From: Fragilaria crotonensis
Taxonomy: Eukaryota > Bacillariophyta > Fragilariophyceae > Fragilariales > Fragilariaceae
Direction of reading: 5' to 3'
Assembly: GCA_022925895.1 (NCBI GenBank)
Contig: JAKSYS010000865.1
Coordinates: 1 to 15,133, forward strand
DNA length: 15,133 nucleotides
In this document: piece after piece, positions 1 through 9,956 of the stretch
How positions within the stretch are numbered: the first letter of the stretch is position 1
Layout of the letters: the number at the start of each line of letters is the position of its first letter
The notes under the pieces: model-generated
The model's database searches: none
What the model was told of the DNA's origin: nothing
The model's input: only the letters and a program-made list of their open reading frames with translations
Program-made: the position numbers and the translations under genes

Positions 1-29
1 AAACGAAATTCAAAGGTGAATTGAAGTGA

Positions 30-938
30 GTGTACTTGCCAAAGCCCGAGCATACTCACACTCACTTGCATTCAACATCAAACACCTTTGCATCCAGAGG
101 ATTCACTTCCAATTTAGGAACGTATGAACACAGCCTATACAGTAAGCGAGGAAGAAACCAGTTACCTCCTCAAGATGAGGATAATATCTGCTACTATGCC
201 CAAATCATAGACACCTATACCCCATGCATTGTCGGCAGCAGCAAGTGGAATAACACTATCAACATGGAGAACCACTGTGCAACAACTGACAGAAAAGTAT
301 GGAGCAAGAAAATCCTGTCCATAAGTGATGAAGCATTCATTTTGCTGTGCCTGATCAACTATGGGAAGAGGTGGTTCGCGGAATTAGTTAAGACAGAGAA
401 AATGGTAAGTTTATCCGAATGGTTTGTCACAGAACAAACAACAAGAAACTGACTTGTTTTGTTATCACTTGTTGGAAACAGCAAATTGGTACATGGACTG
501 ATGAGGACAACAACAACCTACCCGTAAGTTACACTATGATACTAAATGAAATGAAAAAACCACATCCTAACTTCTGACCAATCCTTGCAATACCATGTTC
601 TGCAGCCACCACTTTACACATTCTCCAGGAACAAGGGTGCTCATGATAATGGGGGAGGCTGTGGTTGGTCACAGGTGGGAATGAGGAAATACGATGAATT
701 ATACATGGCCATCAAGAATGATAGAAAGAAATCAACCACCCCAACATTCAACCAGGAACTACTTAAAATGTTTCTGTCCAGAAGGAAAAAGGAGTCTGGC
801 CGGGGGGTCAGGAAACAATTTGATGACAAGGGTAAGAAACGCCCACACAAGTGCATTGATGTATTTGACGAGGACTCTGATGAGGAGGATGATAACTACC
901 CAGTCATCTTGCTCCTGAACTTGTCTACAGTGAATTGA
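30..938 (+). CDS. Three-exon gene of unknown function, 5' end probably missing
   Basis: The exons are 30-404, 482-523 and 606-938. Both introns start GTAAGT and end CAG, and both sit between codons, so one open frame of about 235-249 residues is kept through to the stop at 936-938. No ATG occurs in this frame before 264. The first exon may therefore start after an upstream intron (for example after the CAG ending at 97), or the start lies outside the window. Exon 1 contains a stretch around SDEAFILLCLINYGKRW, exon 2 encodes only 14 residues (QIGTWTDEDNNNLP), and exon 3 begins with a GCGWSQVGMRKYDELY segment followed by a basic, then an acidic tail (DVFDEDSDEEDD). I have an impression that similar proteins form a repeated family in diatom genomes, but I cannot name a domain or function. 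No membrane segment or signal peptide is evident. Unlike its neighbours it has no frameshift. Confidence 0.7.
405..481 (+). other. Intron 1 of the three-exon gene
   Basis: A 77-nt intron with donor GTAAGT at 405 and acceptor ACAG ending at 481, inserted between codons. Unspliced reading would end at a TGA at 450-452. Removing it joins exon 1 to a 14-codon exon in the same frame. Confidence 0.75.
524..605 (+). other. Intron 2 of the three-exon gene
   Basis: An 82-nt intron with donor GTAAGT at 524 and acceptor TTCTGCAG ending at 605, also between codons. Its size and borders match intron 1, which supports both calls. Confidence 0.75.
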
Positions 939-1440
939 AAGTGGAGGCAGTTTAGAATAGATCAGACACTTAGTAATGAATAGTAGAATGGTTCATCAAA
1001 GCCACACGAATAGGCACAATTAAAACTAATCTCCAAACAAAAGTTAAAATGAGCGACAATAACATCTATTATATGAACAATGTCAGCTCAGAACTACTGA
1101 GGTGATTACTTCATACACACTACACAGCAAACTTCTTCTTTTCGAATATCTAATTCAGGAATTGAAATTCATGATCACAAATGAAGAAGTGGTATAGTTC
1201 ATATATTTAGAGTCCAAGAGTTCAGAATCCCACCAAGTGTTAGTAAAAATGAGTCAGTGAAATTCAGGAATTGAAATTTTGAGCTCAGGAATGCAAAGTA
1301 TGAGCTCCTATGCAAGAGATGAAAAAGTTCAGGAAAAATAAATTTCAGAGTTCAGGAATACGAGGAAACCCGCTTCATACACATGATGTACAAGCTCTTT
1401 AGTCCTAAGTTTTTACCTATATTTTAGGTAAAAATTATGA
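939..1440. repeat. AT-rich spacer with a repeated 18-bp word
   Basis: No gene is visible here. The word AATTCAGGAATTGAAATT occurs exactly at 1152-1169 and 1261-1278, 109 bp apart. Shorter relatives built on TTCAGGAA or CTCAGGAA lie between about 1280 and 1350. TTCATACACA occurs near 1109 and again near 1373. This looks like an old degenerate tandem or dispersed repeat; it could be the untranslated end of the hAT-like element to the right. Confidence 0.5.
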
Positions 1441-3197
1441 ACAAAAAATTATCATATCAAAGATAATTGGTTTTTCATATCCAAGAGCCGACTTGGTTTT
1501 GGCACCCTTAGATGTATATGCTTCACACTTGATGGTGCCACAAATTTGCAAGGTAAGCAGATCATCAATATGATGGCATGCATACCAAAGGCCTTCTTTC
1601 TGGAACACTTCACAATGGTTCTTCGTCGGGAGAGCGCTGCAAATCTGCTCGAGAAACTGCTCGATTGTAAGCTACGACTCCTTGGTTCGATTCGTATGCC
1701 AGCTCCAGGTTTTTCCCTCTCCCGTGATATTGTTGTGATTGGTGAGGGTGATGATGTTGTTCCGCATGAGGTCTGCGCGACAAGGAACGAATACTTCCTG
1801 AATCCGCCAATGTTCACGTTCTGCAGTGACTCTCCGAGTGTGATGTTGAAACTACGAAAGGACTGCCTTGAGTCAAAAGAATTTGTCTTTGCGTACGGTT
1901 GTGCTCCGCATTCTATTCACAACCTCTGCATGGATCTCATCAAGCATTTTCATGGAGTGACGCATGTTCTTAAACAAATCTTGTTCATGGTGAAGTCACT
2001 GAAATCGTCGCATCTGTTGCTGCAATTGTTTGATAAGCTGTGTATGGAGAAATACAAGAAGACATATATCCTCATTCTATTCACGAAGACTCGATGGGGG
2101 ACAGTGTACTATGCCGCACAACGTGCAAGCCTTGTCAAGACTGCCTGTGCATCTTTGCCTGGAGAGATAATGAATTCTGATCTCGACATCGACATGACAG
2201 ACAAGCTGAAGACGCTTGTAACTGATCCAACATATTGGAAGGGTGTTGCAGCCTTCAAGTTCTATTTCGACTATCAGTTCTTGTCTGGCCTACCTTGAAG
2301 GTGATGAGGCGATTCTCAGCTGTGTACGCTTGCTTTGTTGCTATCAAGTACCATCTAAAGAAGCTGGATGCGACTGTCAAGGAAAGCCTGAGTCTCAATG
2401 ATGATGATATTGATAAAATGATAACACTTACTCACCATCGCCTCTCAACGATCTATACAGAGGCACATGCACTTGCCTTTGCAACGGATCCGATGTTCAC
2501 TGAAATGCGTACCAGGATTGCGGCCGAATTCGGTGAAGAGTTCCTTCAACTCGGAAAGCCTGCGATCATTCAACAAGCCAAGACTGCTCTCACTCGTCTT
2601 GCTTCCGGCAATGATGATCTTCGTCGAAAGATGTTCAGCGAGTTCGCTACCTACATCACAAGATACAAGGATGGTGACGCTGCTGTTTCAAGTCATGATG
2701 AGAAGGGCTTTGATGACTTTGAGGACACAATGATGAAGCCTGCGGAACTCTGGACGCTGTGCGATGATGCGGACTATGGCAACATCAAGCATCTTCTCTC
2801 GGCACTTCATCGAAATCCAGCTGGAGCAAGTGGGGGCGAGCGAAATCACAAGTCTGCAATGCATGTTCACAGTCGCATACGTGCTCGTTTGGGCACTGCA
2901 AGGGTTGAATCTGGGACTGCCATTCATTTCAACGCCAAGCAGCTCATCCGTCAAATGACTACAACAAGAGACACTCGGTTCTGCAAGTGGTTTCGACATC
3001 TCGGTGCCGCATTTCTCGCTGCTGCTGAAGATGTGGACACTGATGTTGATGCTGAAGAACAACAAGTAGAGGAGGATGAGATGGAGCACGGCACAGAGAG
3101 CAATGATGTTGATGATTCAATCAGCTCGACTTGACCGGGCGTCGATGCAATTACTGATGAGGACCTCTTTGTGCAGACGAGGGACGAGGATGAGTAG
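1441..3197 (+). pseudogene. hAT-like (DUF659-type) transposase, frameshifted
   Basis: This is a cut-and-paste transposase of the hAT superfamily, acting in the nucleus on its own element ends. The first segment (frame opens at 1441, first ATG 1570) carries FTLDGATN near 1522-1545, CSDSPSVM with an Asp codon at 1828-1830, GCAPH near 1897-1911 and TRWG near 2090. These fit the catalytic core and its conserved Cys/His signature. The C-terminal segment, up to the stop at 3132-3134, carries GGERNHKS with the Glu codon at 2838-2840, then HSRIRARLG, as in the hAT dimerisation region. The frame changes once near 2265-2285 and again near 2318-2325; between them the third frame reads AYLEGDEAIL, typical of this family. 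After the TGA at 3132-3134 the same frame stays acidic and open to a TAG at 3195-3197, so the TGA may be premature. The N terminus upstream of 1441, including any BED zinc finger, is not found. As it stands it cannot make a full protein. Confidence 0.75.
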
Positions 3198-3773
3198 ATG
3201 TTGTAGTGAAAGTGATTGTCTCTAGTACTACTAATCCTACACCGTAACTTTCATCAGCAAGAAAGCAATAGTAGCAACTCTAGAATCCCGTATGAGTCTC
3301 GCCATCATGGTTGGCATAGCACGCACGAGATCATAAAGGAAGCAATACTCCGAGTATGACATTATGATGCCTGAAAATTGTACTTTTACTCTACTTGTTC
3401 TTTACTCTACTACCTAGTAGACTACTTGACACCGTACGGTAGTGCTGTATTATACCATGTGGTATAATACGGTATAATACAGCCCCCCTCTGAATTATTT
3501 GTTTAATACACAACGATATTCCTGACACATGCAATTTTTCCTGTGTATCGATATTTTTTTGTGTTTTGTGTCACGATGTCATCCTAATAACGAATGAAAC
3601 CTGATACGCATTCTGGGTTGTGTGTAATGTACTTGTAGGCCGTCCTAATGAACACTGAAATCAAATTGTGCATTCGTCTTCCGACTTAGACATACGACCA
3701 TCAAGTCAAATGTTTCACCATGTCATCGTGTCAGTTCATCACCTTGATCCTCATGTATTGACGTGCCGAGAAG
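3198..3773. other. Non-coding stretch downstream of the hAT-like gene
   Basis: Apart from the inverted repeat annotated separately at 3444-3483, I see no reading frame, RNA gene or recognisable repeat here. The sequence is AT-leaning with many in-frame stops. It may include the 3' end of the hAT-like element, but no matching inverted end was found on the left. Confidence 0.4.
3444..3483. repeat. Inverted repeat with 13-bp perfect arms
   Basis: GCTGTATTATACC at 3444-3456 is the exact reverse complement of GGTATAATACAGC at 3471-3483. Between them lies ATGT and an extra copy of GGTATAATAC (3461-3470), so the right arm is partly duplicated in tandem. It sits about 250 bp beyond the hAT-like frame. 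It could be a terminal hairpin or subterminal motif of that element or a small non-autonomous element remnant. Confidence 0.7.
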
Positions 3774-4300
3774 TTGAAGAGACGTCGCCGCCTCTGTCCC
3801 TTCAAGACGCCGTCCCTTCTCATTCGGAATCGTGAACGACGATCATGTCGACGAGCGACATATGGTGCAACGGCATCATCATCGTCGTCGTTGCTTCCCA
3901 TCAAGATCGTGCCTCCAGCTGGTTTGGCCTCACCTCCACATCATACTTCCATTCGGTTGCCATGAACAACAAAAAATACCATACACCGATCTATGCTCAG
4001 GGTGCCCCCTCATCACGATGTCACAAAGACAAGGAATTGGTTTCACTCCGCATGAAGTCCATTTCCTCTTGGCTTCTTCAGTACTGGTTCGAAAAGAAGA
4101 TGCCTGCTGGTGTTCGTCAAGAAGACGATGGGACAATGAATTCTTTGATGTATGAAACGACGAACTTATGCATACTCCTCATCGAGAAAAAATTTAATCT
4201 CCTATGTTTTTATTGTAGACAAATGGATGTAGCACAACATTTGCAAAAGGATCTGTCATATGTTTTCTTCTGTAGAATTGGAGTAGAGATGCGATGAGCA
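3774..4300 (+). pseudogene. Possible remnant of a trihelix/Myb-like gene
   Basis: Overlapping short frames on this strand show a low-complexity start (a run of Ser codons near 3877-3895, then Pro/His-rich) followed near 4020-4075 by QGIGFTPHEVHFLLASS. In the next frame, near 4085-4160, MPAGVRQEDD and then an acidic/aromatic stretch follow. This order weakly recalls Myb/trihelix-like domains of the form 'F...E...LL.....LP.G...W', which I believe are common in stramenopiles. The match needs at least one frame change near 4070-4085. The resemblance is by eye only and could be chance. Confidence 0.25.
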
Positions 4301-4632
4301 TTTTGCGTGACCTCGCACAAAATGTATTCCCGGCATTGGCGGAGGTCAAACAAATTTGTGTCTTTGATTAAAGATGGGTTACACATTTTTGGCGCGCACA
4401 CATGTTATATTTGTGTTTGGTCAGTTGAGAAATGTGTTTTTGTGTTATTAGGATCGCTCCAGTGCTTGTGGATCTCTTGGATGATCTTACTCATCTTCTA
4501 ATCATACTATGGCAGGTTTCATGCTCAACCCTCCTAGCGAATAGTTCGGTATATTTTATACACTCCATACAAAATCCTAGAGTAGAATTCCGCCAAATAA
4601 TTCTGCAATCTTTCCGCAAATCGTATCCATAA
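4301..4632. other. No feature seen
   Basis: Short frames on both strands here lack recognisable domains and have irregular composition. It is probably the spacer between the remnant on the left and the 3' end of the minus-strand transposase. No clear inverted terminal repeat for that transposase was found in it. Confidence 0.4.
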
Positions 4633-7186
4633 TCATTCATGGTTGATCATTGCACTCCTCAACTCAGAATGCACAAAGCCATTGTCAAAGTCAAGGACAC
4701 ATCTGTGCCCTTTGAAGGCTTTACTCACCCTCTCAATATCGGAGTATGACAGGAGCTCCTGCTTTATGTGTGAAGGCATTCTGGCAGCAGGAGATGTTCT
4801 GTCGGTGTTGGAAGCTGCATTCGAATCTTCATGTTCTGCTGCTGCTCGCTTCTGCTGCTCCTGATAAAGGTGGTGGTAAGTACAAATATATGCACGTGCA
4901 CGTGAAGCAAACTTCTGAATCCTTTGCTTTGTCAGCACATTCAAAGGGCAGGTGCAGTCTTTTACCAGTTGTTTAAAATTGTCGCGTCCTCGCTTCCGAG
5001 ACAGCGGCATGCGTCGGTAATATGCTTTTGAATGTGCCCAGCTGTATTCGATACCTTCGCCAGCAAGCTCAGCGTGAAACTTGGGTGTCAGAAGTACCGT
5101 TACTCCAAGCTGTGTTCCGAGATACTGCAGCGCCGTTTCCTCTTCTTTGAAATCTCTGCAGTTGCCAAGTAGGCTGCGAAGTGAGTAATGGAAGTCAACT
5201 TCGCCCGTGATTGAATCCTTTTGCCCTTCCAAAGTGTATTTTTCTAACGATGCTCGTTCTATTAGCCCTCGCTCTCCGAGGACTTGCAAGAGACCTTTGG
5301 GTTTCTCCCATCCAGGTGTGACTTGTTCCTTGCGATCATGTAACTCAATTTGGTTGTTGCGAGCAAAATCTTGAAGTTCTTTTTTGGAATAGCCTCGTTG
5401 CTGCTGAAGAGTAACACCTTTAGCATGCAATGCTTCAAGAAGCAGCTTTTTGGATCTCTCGACAAGTCTGATCTTGCCTGTTGGTCGGTCATGTTGTTGC
5501 ATGGCTTGTTGCTCTGGAGACAGGTACCATGGCCCTTTATCTTTGGCTGCGAACGTCATTGATTGAATGTCCGCAACACGCAGCTCAGGTAAGTGTGGAC
5601 CAAGATATCCTTCTTCTGCCATAATTGTCGTGTCTCTCATCAATGGCTGTGCTCCTCCGTAGGATTTTGACATATGCTGCGCTGAGGGCTTGATCGCGTT
5701 TGCGAGCATGACCTTGACTGTGATCGAAGAGGAAGACCAGATCAAATTCGGGATAGAGGACTTGTAAACAATCCACGACATCTTCCAGTTGGAGACTCAT
5801 GTAGAAAGAATTCCAGTATCCTTCATTGTTGGCCCCAATGAAAAGGTATTTAACAAACGGTGACTCTGTCAATGCCACTTTGTTGATTGTGCCTAGTATT
5901 TCCATGGCTGCGTGTGTATCAGTGTAAGTAGCTCTGCTTTGTTGTCGATGTAAGTTAATCCTTGCTAACTCATCCTCCGTTAAAGGTCTTCCAAACCCAA
6001 ACTCTCGCGAGACGAACGCAGATAACATATATCCATCGCCTTCCGACTTCGGAAGAAGGGGACGCTGTCCCTTTGGTCCTATCCAAGTCTTTGCTCCTAG
6101 GAGATATTGGGCGAATACCGAATGCAACAATCTGTTCTTTTGCATCAGGAAAAGTTTCGAGCAGGCAGTGGTCGCTTCCCACACTGGACGTAGGCATTTG
6201 GGTGGGAAAGCATCGAGCTTCATGTAGATTATATTCCACTCTGCAATGGTCCTATAGAATGTTGCTTGTTGCATTCCAAGATCATTAAAGCGGGAACAGG
6301 CTTCCTTACAACAATCCTGCCAAGTCCATTGGTTCATTTTTTGTAGTGCAAGTTGATATGCCAGACACAAAAATGATGCTCCTTGCTGAATCTCGAAGAT
6401 TTCAATCTTCGAACAGAAATTATCAGGATCTCCGCCCTTCACCACACCACGCCAGCTGTCTTCGCCCTTATGAACTGCCTGTAGTGCTGCAATGCGACGT
6501 TCAAGCGTCTCCTGAGGACTTTCGTCCAAAGTCATTGTATCAACGAGAGTAGTACTGTTGCTGCCAACGCCGACGCTGCCTTTGCCAACGCCTCTACAAA
6601 TTGGTCCTCTGCTGCTGAACAACTGACAAGCCTCTGGACTTGCAGGCCAATACGAGCATGAACTGCTGGCAACCGCTTCTAATCTTTGACGCTTTTTTGG
6701 GACTCTTCCTCATCTTCATTGGCATCACCATCAGCCCCGACACTTGTTCCAAACACTGTACTAGAATCGACGGTAGCAGGTCGTCCCCTTGTTGAGGAAT
6801 TGCAAGAGCACTTGAGGCGATTTTGAGCACCCTATCCTTCCAAGCTCCATTCAGTGGCGATGGATACATCACCTGCTTCAACTCTTGAGTTAAAACGTAG
6901 TAGTGACGGTGCTGGAAGGTGACTCGGAACATGCCAGTAAGGTTTGACCCATCAAACCTCAACATTGCCGATCCGTAACAGCTGGATTTGGCAAACGCTG
7001 CATTGAATTGGCGGACACTAAAGATAAGGCCTTCATCAATGTGTCTTCCACCCAAGTTTCTGCAGGGAGCCAAGAATTCAACAATCTGGGTCCGTACGTG
7101 ATGTCAGAACGAATCAACATGACAGCCCTGATAACAACAGCATAAATTCTCGTGTCAGCCATCGAGATAAACAACCCAGCCAACAC
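4633..7186 (-). pseudogene. DDE-superfamily transposase, broken by frameshifts
   Basis: Reading leftward from a possible ATG at 7162-7160, one coding region is spread over several frames: about 7186-7065, then 7073-6740, a short acidic stretch (DANEDEEES) in the third frame near 6700-6740, then about 6695-5680, and 5680-4633. Near 5880-5690 it reads FIGANNEGYWNS followed by FLFDHSQGHARKRDQAL; the Asp codon of FDHS is at 5723-5725. After the frame change near 5680 come MSKSYGGAQP, LLQVLGERGLI and, near 5080-5010, ELAGEGIEYSW. An Asp in FDHSxGH and a Glu in the ELAGEGIEYSW block fit the second and third positions of a DDE nuclease; I could not place the first Asp confidently. The C-terminal part ends with a basic region and stop at 4633. 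The layout recalls large DDE-endonuclease proteins abundant in oomycetes, fungi and diatoms. Terminal inverted repeats were not seen. With at least four frame changes it is non-functional as written. Confidence 0.65.
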
Positions 7187-7901
7187 AGCTCGTTACTTGG
7201 GAGTATTTTGAAGGCTTCTGTTTGTGCTGGGTAGTTTAAAAAGAGTGCATCTGTTGCAAACAACGGCATGCAATATCATTGTGGAAACCTCGCTTTCAGC
7301 ACGAGAGTTTTTTCTAAACGTGTCGTCACAGGCGCAATAATTCTTCCATTATGTAGAATCTATACTACGGCCTGCGCCAGGTTTCTCAGTTGCGAAACCT
7401 GCCATACCGGTAGTACGAGTGCCCTTGGTTCGCGAATGCTGTTCCGTATCCAGATTCCATATTGCCGGTTGGACTCCATGTTGGAAATTGCGGGATTCGT
7501 AGCTCTCCCGCCACGGCGGCTGTTTGACGCTACGGTCTCGAAGTATGGTTACTAATGATAGTACTAGCGGTAGACGGGGGTTGTGACATCCTACTAGGAG
7601 TTACCTACCCTTCGTCTCCTTTGTACAGTAGTTGTGCTTGCTGCTGTACCGTGCGGAGTGGGCGGGCGGGCTTTTAACTGTACACTCGCTTGTGTGGCTT
7701 GCCTACACTGGGTCGAGGGTCCTGACCAAGGGGCACGTTCGTCGACGCGGCGTGCGGGTAGTCCTTGCGTTGTCAAAAAGTTGGACAAAACAATAAGTGC
7801 AAGCGGGTGGAGACTACTCTGTTCAAACTGCCCCCATGTTCTTTTTCCGAGGATTGGGCCCCACATAGCTAGGTAGCAGTACAGATGGTCTTTGCAATCT
7901 G
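7187..7901. other. Gene-free stretch, possible upstream region of the next gene
   Basis: Overlapping frames on both strands around 7594-7876 have no recognisable domain and odd composition. One small hairpin is visible: CAGGTTTC at 7378-7385 pairs exactly with GAAACCTG at 7394-7401 across an 8-base loop. The right half is more GC-rich than the left (for example near 7660-7670). It could be promoter or untranslated sequence for the plus-strand gene that follows, or the left part of the mobile element that carries it. Confidence 0.35.
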
Positions 7902-8044
7902 GTGCGTCCTGACTGGTTTTCGACCGAAGAACGAGCTCGACGTGACGCGAACGCGTATGCTTACCGTCAGCACGGTACCAAAGAGAATTGGTTTCGTTAT
8001 CTTTACCTAGGTATTGTTTCGAATGCGATAAACTTTGGGCAGCA
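7902..8044 (+). other. Possible 5' coding extension in another frame
   Basis: A plus-strand frame starting at a GTG at 7902 reads through DWFSTEERARRDANAYAY and ENWFRYLYLGIV before losing plausibility past about 8020. Its composition looks protein-like and it ends where the next frame (first ATG 8045) begins. It may be the true N-terminal part of the following gene, joined by an intron or a lost base. It might equally be a chance frame. Confidence 0.3.
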
Positions 8045-9956
8045 ATGGAGACTGATCCTCTCCAGGTGCACCGTTCGATCTGGTATAACTTTAGGTTCCA
8101 TGTCGATCAAGAGATGGACATTCCTCCGCAGTTAAATGCTTGGGCAATGAACGTTTCCAGAGCATATCTCTCTCATTATGACCCCTCTACTCTTCATGAA
8201 ACAGATACTCTAGCATACTCCTGGAAAACCATGCCGTTCATGACGACGACACCCATGGATACCGACGATCAAACGGACTGGATTCCAGTGACGGGACGCA
8301 GACGTTCAAAAAGCCCTCCAAAAACGACAGAAAATGACCCACTACCCATCAACAAGAATCACCAAATTGATACACTAGACGCTCTTCCAGTGTCAACTGA
8401 AGATGACTTCTCTGCTAGTAGTTTGGCGCGATCAGTTTCCAAAGGTTCAACGCAACAGCTTGCAACAAAAAAGAAACGAGGTTCAAAGCTCTCTTGGTCC
8501 CAAGGTTTACCACCTGTCACTACTGTCACCGAAGATATCGAAGAAGAACAAGACGACGATGTGCAGGATGCGAATGACAACCCAAATCCTGATTTGGCCA
8601 TTTTAAAACCTGCGCCCACTTCGTTGAAACTTCCTTCCTATCCAAACATCCCCACTAATGACGGTACCCATCGCGTAAATGTCAAATGGACACCACCAGA
8701 GAATACCCACACCTACGAGAAAGATAAAAAGAAATTGAATGAAGCCATTCATGATATTGTTCAGTCCTTGATCTCCCCGGAGGCTGGCATTTTATACCGG
8801 TGGGAGAGTGATGATCTTTCATTGTCAAAATCTGCCTCAAATATGACTGCAGAAGAACTTCGCAATTTTATCACCCTTGTTATAACAATTGCGCATTCTC
8901 AGTCTCAGATCATTTTTGGGTTAAGGGTCGGATTCATTCTTGCACCGGGTCAGTGGTTGAGGTTAAGTACTACAGGAGGAGTCTTCAAGTCCCAGAATGT
9001 GGAAGTATCGATCTCGAATTCCAAGAGCACAAGCGGCAGAATGGTTACTGCAGGATATATTCTCTTGAAAGCGCCCAACACTACCCAGATTCATCGATAC
9101 ACCCAATTTCTGCGTAGCAAGCTTCCGGCTAGTGCCCCCTATTTTGATATCGTGAGGTACAAAAAGTCTCCTATGGACCAGTTGATACCACATCTTCGTG
9201 TTCAATGCGGAGAGAAACATGTGATGCCCTTATGTCATGCGTTGCTCACAGTTCTAACAGGCCATGGGAGCGCCCTATTTCTCCCAAGATATGCATTAGG
9301 CACCATGACAGAAGAAAAAATTCGAAGTCATTTTCAAGTACATGAAAGCTGGGCAAGATCATTGAAAGCAATTCCCATGTCGCCGATTATCAACCATCTC
9401 GATCAAGCACGACTCGAATACAACGACGACGGAACCACGACCGCACGGTCCACTCGCGAATGGGCATCGACGATCAGGGCGACCGACAACGTTTCACCAG
9501 CATTATGTGACGTCGTGAATGGACCACCCGATCACAAAGCTTATTTGCTAGTCCCAAGTCAGTACTTGCAGAAAGTTCAGCACGAGTGGCGGTCCTACAA
9601 ATCGCGGTTGTACCCCCCATCATCGAGAAGCACGGTTCCGTGATAAGATCCCTGGTCTCCCGGACGTTATTCATATCCAAGCAGAAATCGCGGCAAATGT
9701 GTCCTTCCTCGATCAGCTATTAATGGCACCAGGGTGGCAACACAACACACAAGAGAAGGCTTCCACCGTCTCACCAGTTCATACAGAAAAGGCAACAGCT
9801 CGGACACAACGTAATAATAACAGGAGGTCAGACGACAGCTCTGAATGGCCGACACCACGGGAGGCTTCCAACCCGGCGAGACAATATAAAAATGCTTGGC
9901 AAGCCACAAAAAGTCAGTCTGTCACGGACCTCAATAGTGCGGAGGGTGACACATCC
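8045..9956 (+). pseudogene. Unknown-family protein gene, frameshifted and cut by an LTR element
   Basis: The main frame runs from ATG 8045 to a TGA at 9641-9643 (532 residues; the frame is open back to 7988 without another ATG). The first ~65 residues look folded (SIWYNFRFHVDQEMDIPP). About residues 75-210 are polar and probably disordered, with GRRRSKSP, KKKRGSK and an acidic run near 8545-8585. About residues 215-530 look globular (FGLRVGFILAPGQWL, SISNSKSTSGRM, FLRSKLPASAPYFD). At the C run 9613-9618 the frame changes by one base, and the new frame continues with REARFRDKIPGLPDV and FLDQLLMAPGWQ to 9956, where the LTR begins. The smooth continuation argues that the TGA at 9641 is an artefact or mutation. 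I do not recognise a domain. By position and by an impression of multi-copy relatives in diatoms it could be the first ORF of another mobile element, but that is inference. Confidence 0.5.

Noticed and set aside
2688-3089. Minus-strand frame over the hAT-like C terminus
   Set aside because: It is the shadow of the plus-strand coding frame, with Cys/Ser-rich composition and no domain.
2235-3134. Second hAT segment as an independent gene, or programmed frameshifting between the two
   Set aside because: The segment lacks its own plausible start, a third frame is needed between the two, and no slippery site with a downstream structure was evident.
5962-6552. Plus-strand frames across the DDE transposase
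   Set aside because: They are shadows of the minus-strand coding region, which carries the recognisable motifs.
7594-7876. Overlapping frames on both strands in the gene-free region
   Set aside because: No domain, no homologue I recognise, and both strands open at once in GC-richer sequence is expected by chance.
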